64,000 nt of DNA from Papio anubis (GCF_008728515.1 NW_022167319.1:216001-280000); one strand, 5' to 3'; numbered from the stretch's first letter, positions 1-13,400 are shown. Notes: a model not told the origin generated them from the sequence alone. Numbers and translations are program-made.

Positions 1-752
1 AGATCATGCCCTTAACCATATTACATTACTGTTTGTTATTTTATTTGTTCTCCTCGGTGTTTCTTATTCATTTTATGTATTTGTTATTTAATCATTCAAA
101 TTTGTAAAGTTTAACTCTTGTTTATAAATCGTAAATTGTCTTTCTCTACTTTCTTTCCATAGTATTTCTAGTTCACAAAGTCCTAAAATGGCAAAGCTGT
201 TTCAATATCTTTCAAAAACTTAGAATCAGATAATCCAAATGGATTTTGTAGCTAGTTTTATGAAAGCTTTGATAACATTACAACAAACCTTGTTAGGGTT
301 TTATAAGAAAAAAAAAAAAAGAACTAACCCGACAAAATAAACCACCAAAAAAGGCATCACAACACACAAGGTACAAACAACAAAAGTAGAAACATAAATA
401 TACATCTATATTAGTCCTATGTGTTCTAAATCCCTCCTCTGTTTCATCTACTGTGAGTTTGCTACCTCCACAGCACACTGGCATACCATTGGTTCCCTGA
501 ATTATTGGGCTATTATTCCCCACCTCGCCCCCAACCCCCCGCCAAAACAATAACCCTGTTTGCTCCACACATAGCTGGTAACACACATGTGGTTAATTAT
601 ACCCAAATCTCTAGTCTCAAACTACCATACTTAGCTTTTTATTTTAGGTTTTTATGCTTCCTTTTTTCTTTTACTGTGTTTTTCTTTACATCTTTATTAT
701 TATGTTCCTAGAAATTTAGCTCCCAAACACACATAAGATCCTTCCATACTTT

Positions 753-1066
753 CTTTTTTTGTTTGTTTGTTTGTTTGTTTGTTTGAGACGGAGTCTCGCT
801 CTGTCGCCCAGGCTGGAGTGCAGTGGCCGGATCTCAGCTCACTGCAAACTCCGCCTCCCGGGTTCACGCCATTCTCCTGCCTCAGCCTCCCGAGTAGCTG
901 GGACTACAGGCGCCCGCCACCTCGCCCAGCTAGTTTTTTGTATTTTTTAGTAGAGACGGGGTTTCACCGTGTTCGCCAGGATGGTCTTGATCTTCTGACC
1001 TCGTGATCCGCCCGTCTCGGCCTCCCAAAGTGCTGGGATTACAGGCTTGAGCCACCGCGCCCGGCC
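753..1066 (-). repeat. AluY with Old World monkey-type diagnostic bases
   Basis: Full length, near consensus, with a TTTG tail repeat. Exact duplication AGATCCTTCCATACTTTC at 736-753 and 1067-1084. Carries GCCGGATCTCAGC, CCACCTCGCCCAGCTAG and ACAGGCTTGAGCC. Confidence 0.95.
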
Positions 1067-1216
1067 AGATCCTTCCATACTTTCAACAATACAATGAAAT
1101 CTGTATCTTCTTATCTACCCAAAAAAACCATAAGCCATATGTTATATGTTATTTTCTCCTATTCTCTCCTCATGTATTATTAAAATTAGAAGTGGATTAA
1201 ACTTTTTTGTAAATTT

Positions 1217-1511
1217 TTTTTTTTTTTGAGACAGAGTCTTGCTCTATCACCCAGGCTGGAGTGCAGTGGTTTGATCTCGGCTCATTGCAGCCTCAACTCT
1301 CGGGCTCAAGCAATCCTCTCACCTCAGCCTCCTGAGTAGCTGGGACTACAGGCATGTGCCACCACACCCAGCTAAGTCTTTAATTTTTTGTACAGACGGA
1401 GTCTAACCATGTTGCTCTGGCTTGAATTGAACTCCTGGGCTCAAGCAATCCAACTGCCTCAGCCTCCCAAAGTGTTGGGATTACAAGCATGAGACCTAGG
1501 CACCTGGCCAG
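1217..1511 (-). repeat. Alu (older subfamily)
   Basis: Minus-strand Alu starting with a T-run; imperfect duplication GATTAAACTTTT / GATTAAACCCTTT at its ends. Confidence 0.9.
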
Positions 1512-2698
1512 ATTAAACCCTTTTTTTAGTTTACTCAAAGGTAGTGTCCTCATATTGGGTTGGAAAACCAAGATGATCACATATAAGGATCTTCCTGCTT
1601 GTCTCTCCAGCTGTTTTTCCCAACTCTGGCTAATCTCTGTTTAATAAGGCATCTTTCTTTAACAATTTAGAAGAAAGACAAAAACAAAAAAACTCCAGGA
1701 CAGCATGATCAGCTGACAGACAGCATGATTAGCAAAGAAAACAGTGATGGGAACATACAAGCCTCTTCTCTCCCTCCAATAACCTGGCAGACAACCCCAC
1801 CTGGTATTTGTCCCATACTTGTAACACACAAATGTTTGCTTGCTAGGTCAACTGTATTTAAACTAAAATATGACAGCTGTAAATAAGAAAATAGAATAGG
1901 TGCCATTTTTAGATTCTAACAAGCCAAAGTTCAGGCACTGCTCTCTTGAAAACTGTCACCAAAGGCAAAGAGAGAGCAGCCTCAAGACGAAATAAGAGAA
2001 AATCACTACATGGCCTGAATGATTCACGTTGAAATCAGAGGCATCAGATGAGGACTTAAGATAGATCAATAGCTTAAAAAGGTCTCAAGTGAACAGTCTG
2101 TGCCATTCTCCTTCTCTAATCTCTTGGAGAAAAAAAAAAAAGAGCACAAAAAAGCTCTAAGGTCTTTTAATGAGACTATTATTCCATTAATTATTTGAGG
2201 CAGTTTTTGTTTCACTAGAATTAATTAACATAACCCTTCTACTTTCAGCTCCAGCTGCATCTGATGTCATTGCTATGGCCATGAAGAATGAAAACCAAAG
2301 GACAACTGGCTACTTAAGGAATTAAGCTGACTAAAATGAAAACCATTCACCACAGCAGTTCCAGTACTCTGGCTGAGACTCTGTTTTTCTACATATAGCC
2401 CACACATTCTGACCAAACTCAAATCTACGCAATTTCAAACTCAGAACACTTTAACTGCTGCCCCACTGAAGCCATTTTCAAGCTGGAATCATGTTTAATA
2501 AACTACTCCATCTATTTCACCATATATATTTTTTAAAATAATTAATTTAGCCTCTACTCATTCAGATCTATTAAGTTTCACCATAGTCTATCATGGTTAC
2601 CTTATAAAATCCTCTTAAACATAACCAACAGATAAATCAAATAAGAATTTTTGGAAATGTTTAACCTTAAGGACAATATTATTTTAAGAATCTAGGTC

Positions 2699-3055
2699 AA
2701 GGGTCTCCCATCCCCGGGCTGCGAACCAGTATCAGTCCCTGGCCTGTTAGGAACCGGGCCTCACAGCAGGAGGTGAGTGGTGAGCTAGTGAGCAATACCG
2801 CCTGAGCTCCACCTCCTGTCAGATCAGCAGTGGCATTAGATTCTCGTAGGAGCATGAACCCTATTATGAACTGCATATGCGAAGGATCAAGGTTGCATGC
2901 TTCTCATGAGAATCTAACTAATGCCTGATGATCTAAGGTGAAACAGTTTCATCCCAAAACCAACCATTACCATCACCACACCCGCTCCCCAGGTCTGTGG
3001 AAAAACTGTCTTCCATGAAACCGGTCCCTGGGGCCAAAAAGGTTGGGGACCACTG
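2699..3055. mobile_element. MER1B-like hAT-Charlie element
   Basis: The ends are inverted repeats: GGGTCTCCCATCCCCGGGCTG on the left and GGTTGGGGACCACTGA on the right. The body contains the family's CTGGCCTGTTAGGAACCGGG and TCAGATCAGCAGTGGCATTA wording. Non-autonomous, no coding capacity. Confidence 0.85.
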
Positions 3056-4289
3056 ACCTAAGTCTAATGTATAGAATGGCACAGATTACAAATGAGTCTT
3101 ACAGATTTGTGAAACAGTCACTGACTTTCATTTAATTGTACCCCTCACTTTGATTTTTCATGAACTCAAATGAGACATCCTAATCCTCAATCTAACCAGT
3201 TAAGCTGTACTATACAGGTTTTGTGCAGGTCCTTCTTAAACACACCCTAGCAGAGGCCCCAGCTCCAAAAGACAAATTGGACCTCAATGACTCCCACAGG
3301 CAGTGACTGAGGAGGCAACTTCTGCATTGTCCACAGACTATGCTCATTTTCCTGAGACTAAGGCACCGCTCCTTACACAGACTCAGAAAACTCTTCAGCC
3401 CTAGGAGATGCCACCTCTGACCCAAGGGAAGTGAATGCCTTCTGAAGAACCAGGCTCCTTAAAACCCCTGGCCAGTTTCCCAGACACATTTCAGTTGTAA
3501 ACTCATTATGAGAAATATTTAATTATGGAATCTGCAAACCAGGGGAGCTTATTTGAAATACATTAACTAAATAACTCCTTTTCAGATCTTTCAAGATCAC
3601 AGTCTGTCTCAGAGATTATTTCCCACATTACTTCTCCTGATTCAGTACATGTGCTTTTTTCTTGAATAACTGCCTCTGCTATATTTCTCCTTCCTTTAGC
3701 CTAAGTCAACCTTTCCATTTCTAAAGCCAACAGCTTCTGAGTAACCAGGCTATCCTCCCATTAAATATGCATGCAAGAGCTTGACAAATCTTGAGTGCCT
3801 TTAATTACTCAGGGATAGTCTCCTCAGCTAACACGAGAATACAACTCATGCTCATATGGCTTCCAAAATACTGGAATAGGAAGGGATCCTTTAGCCTCTC
3901 AGGTTGGAACTAACTGGCCCACTGATTAATAATCTTAACCTATCTACCTCTGTAGTTTGGAGAACTGCCTTCTAGTAAGCTGTTGTGCCTGGCATACTCT
4001 GAGGTTCCAAATACATAACTATTTTTAAGGATTTATTCCTGAGTTCTTTGATACTTCTGTTTGTTTTTTGGCCTTCTAAGATCTAACTAGATTAATCTTA
4101 ACATTGATACCATAATTCACCAAGTTTTTATACCAATATTGTTATAGTAGAAAAACGGGATGTTTTGCAATTACAGTCAAATTAATTAATGACTACAATT
4201 TATTTCTTTGTAAACAAACACACAAAGGCTTTGGTTATCTTCAGTTTAAATGTAAACTGTCAAAAAATTAGAAGTCCTTATCACAGGGG

Positions 4290-4640
4290 TCTGGTTGAGT
4301 AACATATGACTAATTAATGCAATATAATACTCCGAAGTCATGAAAAAAACACACTGTGGAATAACACGTATTGGCATGGGAAAACCTTCACAATCGACTT
4401 CTTAGAGAAAACAATCTTGCCACAAAATAATGGTCACAAAGTAAAGCATTTTGCTAAAATATATATATATAGAGAGAGAGAAAAAGACAAGAAGGACATA
4501 CATCAAAATATTAAGAGTATCTGAGGACAGTGAGATTACATACAATTTTTCTTTTGCGTTTCAAAATGTTCCAAGATTCTACCCTGGGCATTTATTATTT
4601 TTATACTTTTTAAAATAGTTTATTTTAAAGGAAAAGAGTT
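4290..4640 (+). mobile_element. Possible L1M 3' sequence
   Basis: Order of wording (TTAATGCAATATAATACTCC, then AAACACACTGTGGAATAACA, an AT/AG run at 4461-4490, then TTCTTTTGCGTTTCAAAATG) resembles an L1M tail region. Weak call. Confidence 0.35.
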
Positions 4641-4795
4641 CCCAAGTAATTTTGCGAGTGATTTCCTATACTGTTTCACACCCATTTAATATTAGCAAAG
4701 GTAATGGAACATCTTTTGCCACAGAAGACTCTCAATTATGTTTTAATATAAGTGAGGCAGTTTTTCCAGTTGCCTTTAAAAATAGCAAAAAGAGC

Positions 4796-4971
4796 CAGGT
4801 GCAGTGGCTCACGCCTGTAATCCCAGCACTTTGGGAGGCTGAGGCGGGTGGATCATGAGATCAGGAGACTGAGACCATCCTGGTAAACAGGTTGCAGTGA
4901 GCCGAGATCACACTGGTGCACTCCAGCCTGGGTGACAGAGCAAGACTGTCTCCACAGGAAAAGAAAAATAA
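4796..4971 (+). repeat. Alu with internal deletion
   Basis: Left arm jumps from TCCTGGTAAACAG to GTTGCAGTGAGCCGAG, losing the centre of the element (about 130 bases). Confidence 0.9.
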
Positions 4972-5099
4972 AAAAAGTATTCCAGATGATCGCTACACAT
5001 AGTAAAGTCTCAGAAACTCTAGTGCTGTGAAAGATCAAGCCAAGACAGTAGGTTTAGAAAAAGATCATAATTCTTAATCACCAGGCTACAGAATACGCT

Positions 5100-5399
5100 G
5101 GCCAGGTGCAGTGGCTCCCACCAGTAATCCCAGCACTTTGGGAGGCCGAGATGGGCAGATCACCTGAGCTCAGGGGTTCAACACCAGCCTGGCCAACATG
5201 GAGAAACCCCATCTCTACTAAAAATACAAAAATTAGCAGGGCGTGGTGCCCTGTGCCTACAATCCCAGATACTGGGGAGGCTGAGGCAGAATAGCTTGAA
5301 CCCGGGAAGCGGAGGTTGTGGTGAGCCGAGATGGCACCATTGCACTCCAGCCTGGGCAACAAAAGCAAAACTCCATCTCAAAAAAAAAAAAAAAAAAAG
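5100..5399 (+). repeat. AluS-like
   Basis: Full-length dimeric Alu with an 18-base A-tail. Confidence 0.92.
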
Positions 5400-5584
5400 A
5401 ATAATTATTTTATTAAAAGAAAATAATTCTTTATAAAGAAGGGGAATGGTGGAAATCAGAAGAAGGCAAAGTTGGCAAGCTCCTGACTTAAAATAAAGAC
5501 TGAATGCCAGGAGGGAAACAGGAGAGATGAGGCAGGCCTAGGTCGAAGGCAGGTCATACAGAGCCTGTGTATTACAGCCTCACT

Positions 5585-5750
5585 GCTCAAGGTGTGGTTC
5601 TCAATTCAGCAACACAGGCATCACCTGGGAGTTGTTAGCAATGCAGTCTCACGCCCCATCACAGACCTACTGAGTCAGAATCTTCCCTTTAACAAGATTC
5701 CCAGTAATTCAGATAGACACCAAAGTTCAGGAAGCATTACACTAACAAAT
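5585..5750 (-). mobile_element. MER5A-like hAT element
   Basis: Wording such as GTGGTTCTCAATTCAGCAAC, CATCACCTGGGAGTTGTTAG and CTACTGAGTCAGAATCTTCC follows the MER5A consensus. Diverged copy. Confidence 0.7.
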
Positions 5751-5937
5751 TTATTTTCAGAACAAAATCCTATGGGGAATCATAAAGGAATTTCAAGCCA
5801 GGTAGTGGCATGATCAGATATGTGCATTACAAAGATCTCACTAGTAACAGAATGAAAAAAAAAAGATTATAGAAAGTAAGACCAAAGATTGCTTAGGAAG
5901 CTGTTTCAGGAACCAGGAAAGAATAAGGGACCAAGAA

Positions 5938-6236
5938 AAGCATGGTGGCTCATGCCTCTAATCTCAGCACTTCGGGAGGCCAAGGTGGGAGGATCACTAA
6001 AGCCCAGGAATTCGAGACCAGCCTGGGCAACACAGTGAGACCCTGTTTCCAAAATACAAAAAATTAGCTAGGTGTGGTGGCATGCAGCTACTATAGTGCC
6101 AGCTACTTGGGGGGCCGAGGCAGAAGGATTACTTAGCTCACAAGGTTGAGACTGCAGTGAGCTATGATCACGTCACTGCACTCCAGCCTGAGCAACAGAG
6201 CAAGACCCTGTCTCAAGAAAAAAAAAAAAAAAAACA
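5938..6236 (+). repeat. AluJ-like
   Basis: Diverged full-length Alu with A-tail. Confidence 0.9.
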
Positions 6237-6411
6237 GAAAGAAAAAAAAAAGATAAGGGCCCCAAATAAAGCAGCAACAGTACTAGGAAATAACTGATTA
6301 GGTGGGGTGCAGGGGTGCAGGGGAAGGTAAATCAAGACTATTTCTAAGTTTTGTGTTTGGGTTACTGGAGGGATATTGATGTCATTCACCAGACAGGAAC
6401 AAGAAATAACA

Positions 6412-6565
6412 ACAACAATTACAGTAGCTAACATTTCTTAAATATGTGCCAGGCATTATGCTAAGTGCTTCCCATGAACTATCTCATTTAATCCTCATAA
6501 CAACCCTATGAAGTATTATCCCATCATATAGATGAAGAAAGTAAGACACAGAGAAATTAAATCAG
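6412..6565 (+). repeat. MIR element
   Basis: AATATGTGCCAGGCATTATG, TCATTTAATCCTCATAACAA and GACACAGAGAAATTAA follow the MIR consensus in order. Confidence 0.75.
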
Positions 6566-6894
6566 GTAGAGTAGTATGAAGAAGGAGGGAGGAGATGACA
6601 ATCGATTTAGAATATGCTGGGTTTGGGGTGCTTGTGAAGATGTCCACAAGGCAGCTGTCTGTAGGGATCTAGGTTTGTAGGGAGAGCAAGTGGACTGGAA
6701 ACAGGTTTGGAAGTCATCAGCACAGGGCTGGCACCTGACTCTTCAAGACTGGCTCAGGCCACAGTGGGAGGGAGTGTAGGTCAAGGACAGAGCCCAGGAA
6801 CATCAATATCTAAGGTGCAATAGGAGGTAAGTGAGCTTATGAAGACAAGAAAGCAGACAGAGAGAAAAGAGAATGACAGCTGTAACAGCAACAA

Positions 6895-7420
6895 CAGTAA
6901 TAACTAATACTTGTAAGAATTTACTAAAATACCGGCCAGGTGCGGTGGCTCACGCCTGTAATCCCAGCACTTTGGGAGGCCGAGGAGGGCGGATCACGAG
7001 GTCAGGAGATTGAGACCATCCTGGCTAACACGGTGAAACCCCGTCTCTACTAAAAATACAAAAAATCAGTCGGGCGTGGTGGCGGGCGCCTGCAGTACCA
7101 GCTACTCGGGAGGCTGAGCCAGGAGAATGCCGTGAACCCAGGAGGCGGAGCTTGCAGTGAGCCGAGATCACCCCATTGCGCTCCAGCCCGGACGACAGAG
7201 CAAGACTCCGTCTCAAAAAAAAAAAAAAAAAAGAATTTACTAAATACCGGTCACTATTCTAAGCATTTCTTAATATATTATAACTTAGTCATCATTAAAA
7301 CCACATAAGGTAGGTTTTATTATCACCACTATAAAGATAAGGAAATTGAAGCATAAAGAGGTTACGCGGCTTAAGGACACAGAGAAAGTGAATAGCAAAA
7401 CCAGGATTCAAACCAAGATC
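6895..7420 (+). repeat. MIR element split by an AluY
   Basis: 7235-7420 has TTAGTCATCATTAAAACCAC, GGAAATTGAAGCATAAAGAG and AACCAGGATTCAAACC. The AluY at 6934-7232 has AAGAATTTACTAAA on both sides as target duplication. Confidence 0.75.
6934..7232 (+). repeat. AluY
   Basis: Near-consensus Alu inserted in a MIR; target duplication AAGAATTTACTAAA. Confidence 0.93.
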
Positions 7421-8519
7421 CAGTATCTAGGTGTGGACTCCACGCCCTTGACTTCTGTGATGCACTGCCTCGCTTTCAGGACCCTGGGAGGGGTGGAAGG
7501 CAAGGAAGGAAACAGTTGCAACAAATCCCTCAGAATAGCATCTGGCCTACAGTAAAGCCTCAGTAGATATTAATCACTATTACTTGATAATTTACTGCCA
7601 TGGAACCACACATTTGACTGAGCCACAGTTTTTAGAAGAAAACAAGTAATAACTATATAAGGTTTAAAAAAATCAAGGTTTTAGTGGAGGAAGAAAAGCA
7701 ACTTCCAAGGCTGCTAAGGCTTTCAATTCAGTTTCCTATGCCTTTAATGTCTAAGGCTCCACACAATCAACCCCTGTCCGGGTCTGTGGCTACTGCCGTG
7801 ATCCTAGTCCTTCGGAAGGGCTGCTACGCACAGCAATGACCTGAAGGCCTCACTAATCCCAAAACACTTTCTGACTGCTATAAAGATTCCATTCTAGGGC
7901 GCTCCTTTAGCATTGGGCATCTTTTGCTCCATTCTAATTGTTTTACAAAGCAGGTAGTTGATGCTGAAGGACTCTCAGGTTCTCAACTGTCCCCGAAAGC
8001 AAATGCATAGCCTCCTCCAGACACTGTTAATTTGTTCTAATTAGGAGGACATGTCTACAATGTCCTGATAACATATTATCAGGTAGTTTTCAAACTAAAA
8101 TTATATCATGTATAGTAATTCAGAAGCCTCATATTTTTTCTCTTTTTAAAATTCTTTCTAGTTCAATTATTCTCTCTGGCACAGATCCATCCAAGATCAA
8201 GAAACAGAGTGAATAAAACCAACAATAATGACAATGGTCAGAAAAAGAAGCAGTCTCAATTTCCAAAAGGTTAAATTTTTGAAATGAACTTATATGTTTC
8301 TAGTCTAAGAAATTTCTCAAAACAGAATAAAGATATTAAAAGGCAGAAAGCATCTTCTAGAAGTGGGACATCTGGTCACCCTATCCCTCAGGCAATGCAC
8401 ATAAAGAGTGCTATTTTTAAAATGAAGTGAATGTGAATGCCCTATCCTGCATAAATACAAATGCTAATTCTTGCTAGGGAGACTTGAATTCTATAATTAA
8501 CTAAAACTGACTAAGCAGA

Positions 8520-9190
8520 CTTATGAACAAAGACACTGTAGCATATCACTTCCATTAGTGAAAAATGCCCAGCAGTAAATACATTTTGGTATACCCAGAT
8601 GATTGAATATTATGCTGCCATTAAAAATATTTTCAATGGGCTGGGCACGGTGGCTCACACCCGTAATCCCAGCACTTTGGGAAACTGAGGTGGGCAGATC
8701 ACCTGAGGTCAGGAGTTCAAGACCAGCCTAGCCAACATGGTGAAACCCCATCTTTACTAAAAATACAACTTAGCCAGGCGTGGTGGCAGGCACTTGTAAT
8801 CCCAGCTACTCCGGGCACCTGTAATCCTAGCTACTTCAGAGGCTGAGGCCGGAGTATTACTTGAACCTGGGAGGCGGAGGTTGCAGTGAGCTGAGATTGC
8901 ACCAATGCACTCCAGCCTGGACAACAAGAGCGAAACTTCATCTCAAAACATACATACACAGATATATTTTTTCAATGAATATTTATTGATATAAATTCTC
9001 ACAATACATATTAAGTTTAAAAATTATTTTAAAAATCATTACCACTTGTGAATATAGACAAAAGACTTAAAATCAATAATTGACAATGATTATTTCTAGG
9101 TGGCATAATTAGTTTATTTTAACTTTCTTCCTTTATATGTTCTGTATTATTCAAATAATCCAGATTAGCTACAAGGCATCACTTCTGTAA
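8520..9190 (+). mobile_element. Possible L1M 3' sequence split by an Alu
   Basis: GATTGAATATTATGCTGCCAT precedes the Alu and GATTATTTCTAGGTGGCATAA follows it, both typical of L1M tails. ATATTTTCAATG / ATATTTTTTCAATG flank the Alu at 8640-8948. Confidence 0.45.
8640..8948 (+). repeat. AluS-like with short internal duplication
   Basis: The right arm repeats a segment: GTAATCCCAGCTACTCCGGG is followed by a second CACCTGTAATCCTAGCTAC. Confidence 0.9.
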
Positions 9191-9304
9191 GCAGAAAAAT
9201 AATGCTTATAAATCAACTTTTTAAAAAGTTTTCCCTATTAATCCTAATTTCCCAATTAACTTCTTCCTACTTGTTCTTACCCTAGTTGAAGGCTTATCAT
9301 CTAG

Positions 9305-9540
9305 TTTAGTGGTTTGAAGGGTATGTGTGATTCTCCCCCATCCCCACCACCCCAAGAGATATCTAGCAATGTCTGTAGGCAATATTGGTTGTCACAACTA
9401 GGGATGTTAGGTGCTACTGGATCTAGTAGATAAAGGTCAGAGATTTGGCTAAACATACTACAATACATAGGAGAGCCACCCCTCCCACAAAAAAAAAAGA
9501 ATTATCTAGCCTACTATCAGTGGTGCAGAGGTTGAGCAAT
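9305..9540 (+). mobile_element. MER20-like hAT element
   Basis: The copy shows TAGCAATGTCTGTAGGCAAT, TTGGTTGTCACAACTAGGG, GGTGCTACTGGATCTAGTAG and GAGGTTGAGCAA, in the order of the MER20 consensus. Confidence 0.8.
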
Positions 9541-10134
9541 TTTGGTCGAGGATGAAAAAAATTAGTATAAACAGTACGAGTGGGTTAAAATGCAATAGTA
9601 ACTCTAAGGGGCTTAACTTTTTCATTTCTAAAATAAGAAATACACATTCTGACTTTATGAAAATTTAATCTAGGTTGTGGACCAAAATTCCTTACTATTA
9701 AGATATACATTTCCCAATTTTACAGACAACGTCTCCAGAAAAATTCTGCTCCCAACCCAACCATGCTGCTTATCAAACTAGAAGTAAGATTTTTTTTTTC
9801 TGAGTTTAAGTATAGAGAGACCAACCCTGTGTAAAAGTTGTTTAAGTACTGGCAGAAAAATGTTTTAAGGTGAGATCATATCTTTAAAGGAATATCCAGT
9901 CATCTTACTGTAATGTAGACCAGTATGGTAAGCTAAAAAACTAAGGTTGAACTAGTCTAGTCTAACTAGTCTAACACAAAAGTGTTTGTTTGAAACACAC
10001 TCACATACACAGAAAATGATTTACGCATACTCGTAAAAAATTACTTTGTGATGTCAGATCAGGGAGTGGTAATAAAGCAAAAGCAAAAATGAAGTTCCCT
10101 CTTCAATCTAAGTTATGAAGAAAAGATTCACTCT

Positions 10135-10140
<6 letters not shown>

Positions 10141-10177
<37 letters not shown>

Positions 10178-10464
10178 TTTGAGACGGAGTCTCGCTCTGT
10201 CGCCCAGGCTGGAGTGCAGTGGCACGATCTCCGCTCACTGCAAGCTCCGCCACCTCCTGGGTTCACCCCATTCTCCTGCCTCAGCCTCCCCAGTAGCTGC
10301 GACTACAGGCACCCGCCACCACGCCCAGCTAATTTTTTTGTATTTTTAGTAGAGACGGCGTTTCACCGTGTTAGCTAGGATGGTCTCAATCTCCTGACCT
10401 CGTGATCTGCCTGCCTGGGCCTCCCAAAGTGCTAGGATTATAGGCATAAGCCACCGCGCCCCAC
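10141..10464 (-). repeat. AluY with (TTTA)n tail
   Basis: A TTTA repeat (about 10132-10180) adjoins a young Alu. Exact duplication AAAAGATTCACTCTTTA at 10121-10137 and 10465-10481. Confidence 0.93.
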
Positions 10465-10688
10465 AAAAGATTCACTCTTTAGTAACCTATTTTATTCCAT
10501 TATAGTTGTAGGGTGTATATATACTTGGTTATAACAAATCATAACAGGGCAGAAGGGGTGGGTAGATAAAATTAAATAGTAGGGGGATAAAGAAGATGAA
10601 CAGATGGGAGGAAGAGAACAGAAGGCAGACTACCACCAGACATGAACAAGGGATGACGGACAGACAAAAAGAAATTTTGCACAATTCT

Positions 10689-11074
10689 GCTTCCCGGGCT
10701 CAAGCAAATCTCCTGCCTCAGCCTCCCGAGTAGCTGGGATTACAGGCACACGCCACCATGCCCGGCTAATTTTTGTGGGTTTTTTTGTTTTGTTTTTTTG
10801 TTTTTGAGACGGAGTCTCGCTCTGTCACCCGGGCTGGAGTGCCGGACTGGTGTGCAGTGGCCGGATCTCAGCTCACTGCAAGCTCTGCCTCCCAGGTTTA
10901 CGCCATTCTCCTGCCTCAGCCTCCCGAAGAGCTGGGACTACAGAATTTTTGTATTTTTAGTAGAAAATTTCACCATGTTAGCCAGGCTGGTCTCAAGCTC
11001 CTGACCTCATGATCTGCCCGCCTCGGCCTCCCAAAGCGCTGGGATTACAGGCGTGAGCCACCGCACCTCGCCTG
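10689..11074 (-). repeat. Partial Alu followed by AluY with monkey-type bases
   Basis: 10689-10790 is the middle of an older Alu; from 10797 a second, younger Alu with GGCCGGATCTCAGCTCACTG follows. The younger copy lacks its central A-rich region (ACTACAGAATTTTTGTA). Confidence 0.88.
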
Positions 11075-11269
11075 GCTTTTATTTTTCAATCCAAAATGAT
11101 TCTCTAGGGGAAAGATACCTAATGTCCCCTGGTCAAGCAAAATCTCCCATTCTTCTGCTCAAAGATCAGAAAAGGAGGGCTAGAATTCACTGACTATCAT
11201 TTTCGGTGACCTATTCATAGCCGACAGGCACTGAGGGTAGTTGTTTATTTAGTCTACCTAGCACTTTTC

Positions 11270-11705
11270 CTTCCAATGGCGAACAGCTCACAGCCATCCT
11301 ATGAGGTTGGAGTGAAACTATCAATCACGGTGTGCTGTCCTCCCCCAGGCCTCTGGGGTGAGCACACACTTGACCACTCATGGTGCTCCTCTCCTACTGC
11401 CTAGAGGCCACAGTGAAAGGAGAAGGCACATGACCAGAATTCCTCTCTCAGGCTCTCTTCCTCCAGCCCCAGGGCTGTAAGATCACGTGATCTGCAGGTG
11501 CCACTGACCATCTTTTCACCCCTAAAAAAAGCTATCCTGAGGATGAAACTAATGTCAGACAGCATGTGAGAGTTAGTGAAGAGAGCCCCAAAGACCATGT
11601 CTGAGCCTTGATTCCGGCCATGCCTAGATTTTTAAGTCACATGAGCAAATAAACTACTTTTTGGCTTGAGTTGGGTTTCTGTTTCTTCCAACTAAAACAG
11701 CTATG
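11270..11705 (+). mobile_element. Possible old ERVL-type LTR
   Basis: The segment ends AGCAAATAAACTACTTTTTGG then GAGTTGGGTTTCTGTTTCTTCC and CAACTAAAACAGC, which resembles the R/U5 end of several old LTR families, with an AATAAA in the right place. I cannot name the family. Confidence 0.35.
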
Positions 11706-11988
11706 GCTGGTAAACTGATTGACACTGTTAAAGAGAGGTTTGGTAAGTCAGTGTGCCAAATCTCTCATCCATAAATTACCCAGGCCCTCTCTATTTACAT
11801 CCTGTATCTCAGCTAATACCATAACTTGAGGTAATGACTTTCAGAAATGTAAAACTTAATGTTGAAAGTAGAAATTCATTTAAAATGGCATATATTGATT
11901 TGTTTCAAGATCTAAAACATATCCCTACTAAACTGAGATTTGATGTTACAAACTTCCACTATTCTAGATGTCAAATAGTATACTGTAG

Positions 11989-12285
11989 GGCTGGGCACAG
12001 TGGCTCATGCCAGTAATCCCAGCACTTTGGGAGGCCGAGGCAGGCGGATCACGTGGTCAGGAGTTCGAGACCAGCCTGGCCAATATTGTGAAGCCCCATC
12101 GCTACTAAAAATACAAAAATTAGCCGGGGGTGGTGGCACACACCTGTAGTCCCAGCTACTTGGGAGGCTGAGGCAGAAGAATCGCTTGAATCCAGGAGGC
12201 AGAGGTTACAGTGAGCCAAGATGGTACCACTGCACTCCAGCCTGGGTGACAGAGCAAGACTCCGTCTCAAAAACAAAACAAACCA
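11989..12285 (+). repeat. AluS-like
   Basis: Full-length Alu with AAAACAAAACAAA tail. Confidence 0.92.
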
Positions 12286-13229
12286 CTCTACTGTATTCCC
12301 GGCTCACCTTCATCTTTCTAAACTAGAGAGTTCTACACTGTTAATCTGTCTAGCCTCTTCACTGTTCTGATCATTTTACTTCTCCTATTCTGAAATTTCT
12401 CTGGTTTCCGGTATATTTATCAAGAAGTAGAAACCCCAACCACACATGCAGGATTCCTGGCCAGGACTATATGTTTTTGTATATGTGACAAAAGATGGAC
12501 AAAACCTATCTTTTTTGTGCATCCAGTCTCCCTCTAGTCCAGCATCTTGCCCACATTTTTGGCCACAGTAATACATTAGGCCAAAGGAGGTAGACACACG
12601 GTCCTCACGAACATTCATGAACACTTAGTGCATTATGTACAATGCACTTCTCCCTTGATTTCAATCAAATTTAGAATCATTATTTTAAAATCAAAAAATA
12701 ATTACATCATCCCTAAGTTTTACAATTGGCAAAAACCTTTGCTGTACAGGGAGATACTTAATGCTAATGTCTGCTAGTTAAAAAGAATTCCAAGTAAGGA
12801 GGGCTTAGAAGAGAAATGGAGAATGCCTAAGGCATGAAGAAGCCAGGGATAAGTTTCTGCAAAGTTTAGGTGGTATCAGCACAAACTCAGACTGACGTTA
12901 CAACCAAGACAGATGGGGAAGAGGAACTGTTAAAGGGCAAAATTAACCAAAGGGCATTTCAGAAGGCATCAAAGGCAGATATCATTAATAAAGGCAAAGT
13001 GGTCAGTGTGTGAACGAAAGATTAAACAAAAGTCATTTAAACTCCTTTTACATCCACTTCCGCCTCCCACTGAAAATGAAACTCCACAGCCATGACCTCC
13101 AATGCCAGGCCTTTGTAGTAAGTATCTCTATTGGTTGGGCTAAGGTGGAACCATAGCATTCATTTCGGAAAAAACAAAAAGAAAAAACTTCCTTCTGCCC
13201 TAATGAGCAAACAACAAACTCCTTGAAGA

Positions 13230-13400
13230 TGTTGGGGAAGATAAGAGACTAAGCACAAGGGAACTTTAGGGGTGATGGAAATATTCTGCATCTTGTTTGT
13301 GGTGGTGGTTACATGACAGAATATATGTCAAAACTCATCAAACTGTACACTTAAAATGAGGGACTTTTCATGTATATTATACCTCAATAAAGTGGATGCA
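13230..13400 (+). mobile_element. L1M 3' end
   Basis: GTGATGGAAATATTCTGCAT, GGTGGTGGTTACATGACAGA, CATCAAACTGTACACTTAAA and a final TATACCTCAATAAAGTGG are the usual L1M tail. Confidence 0.6.
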
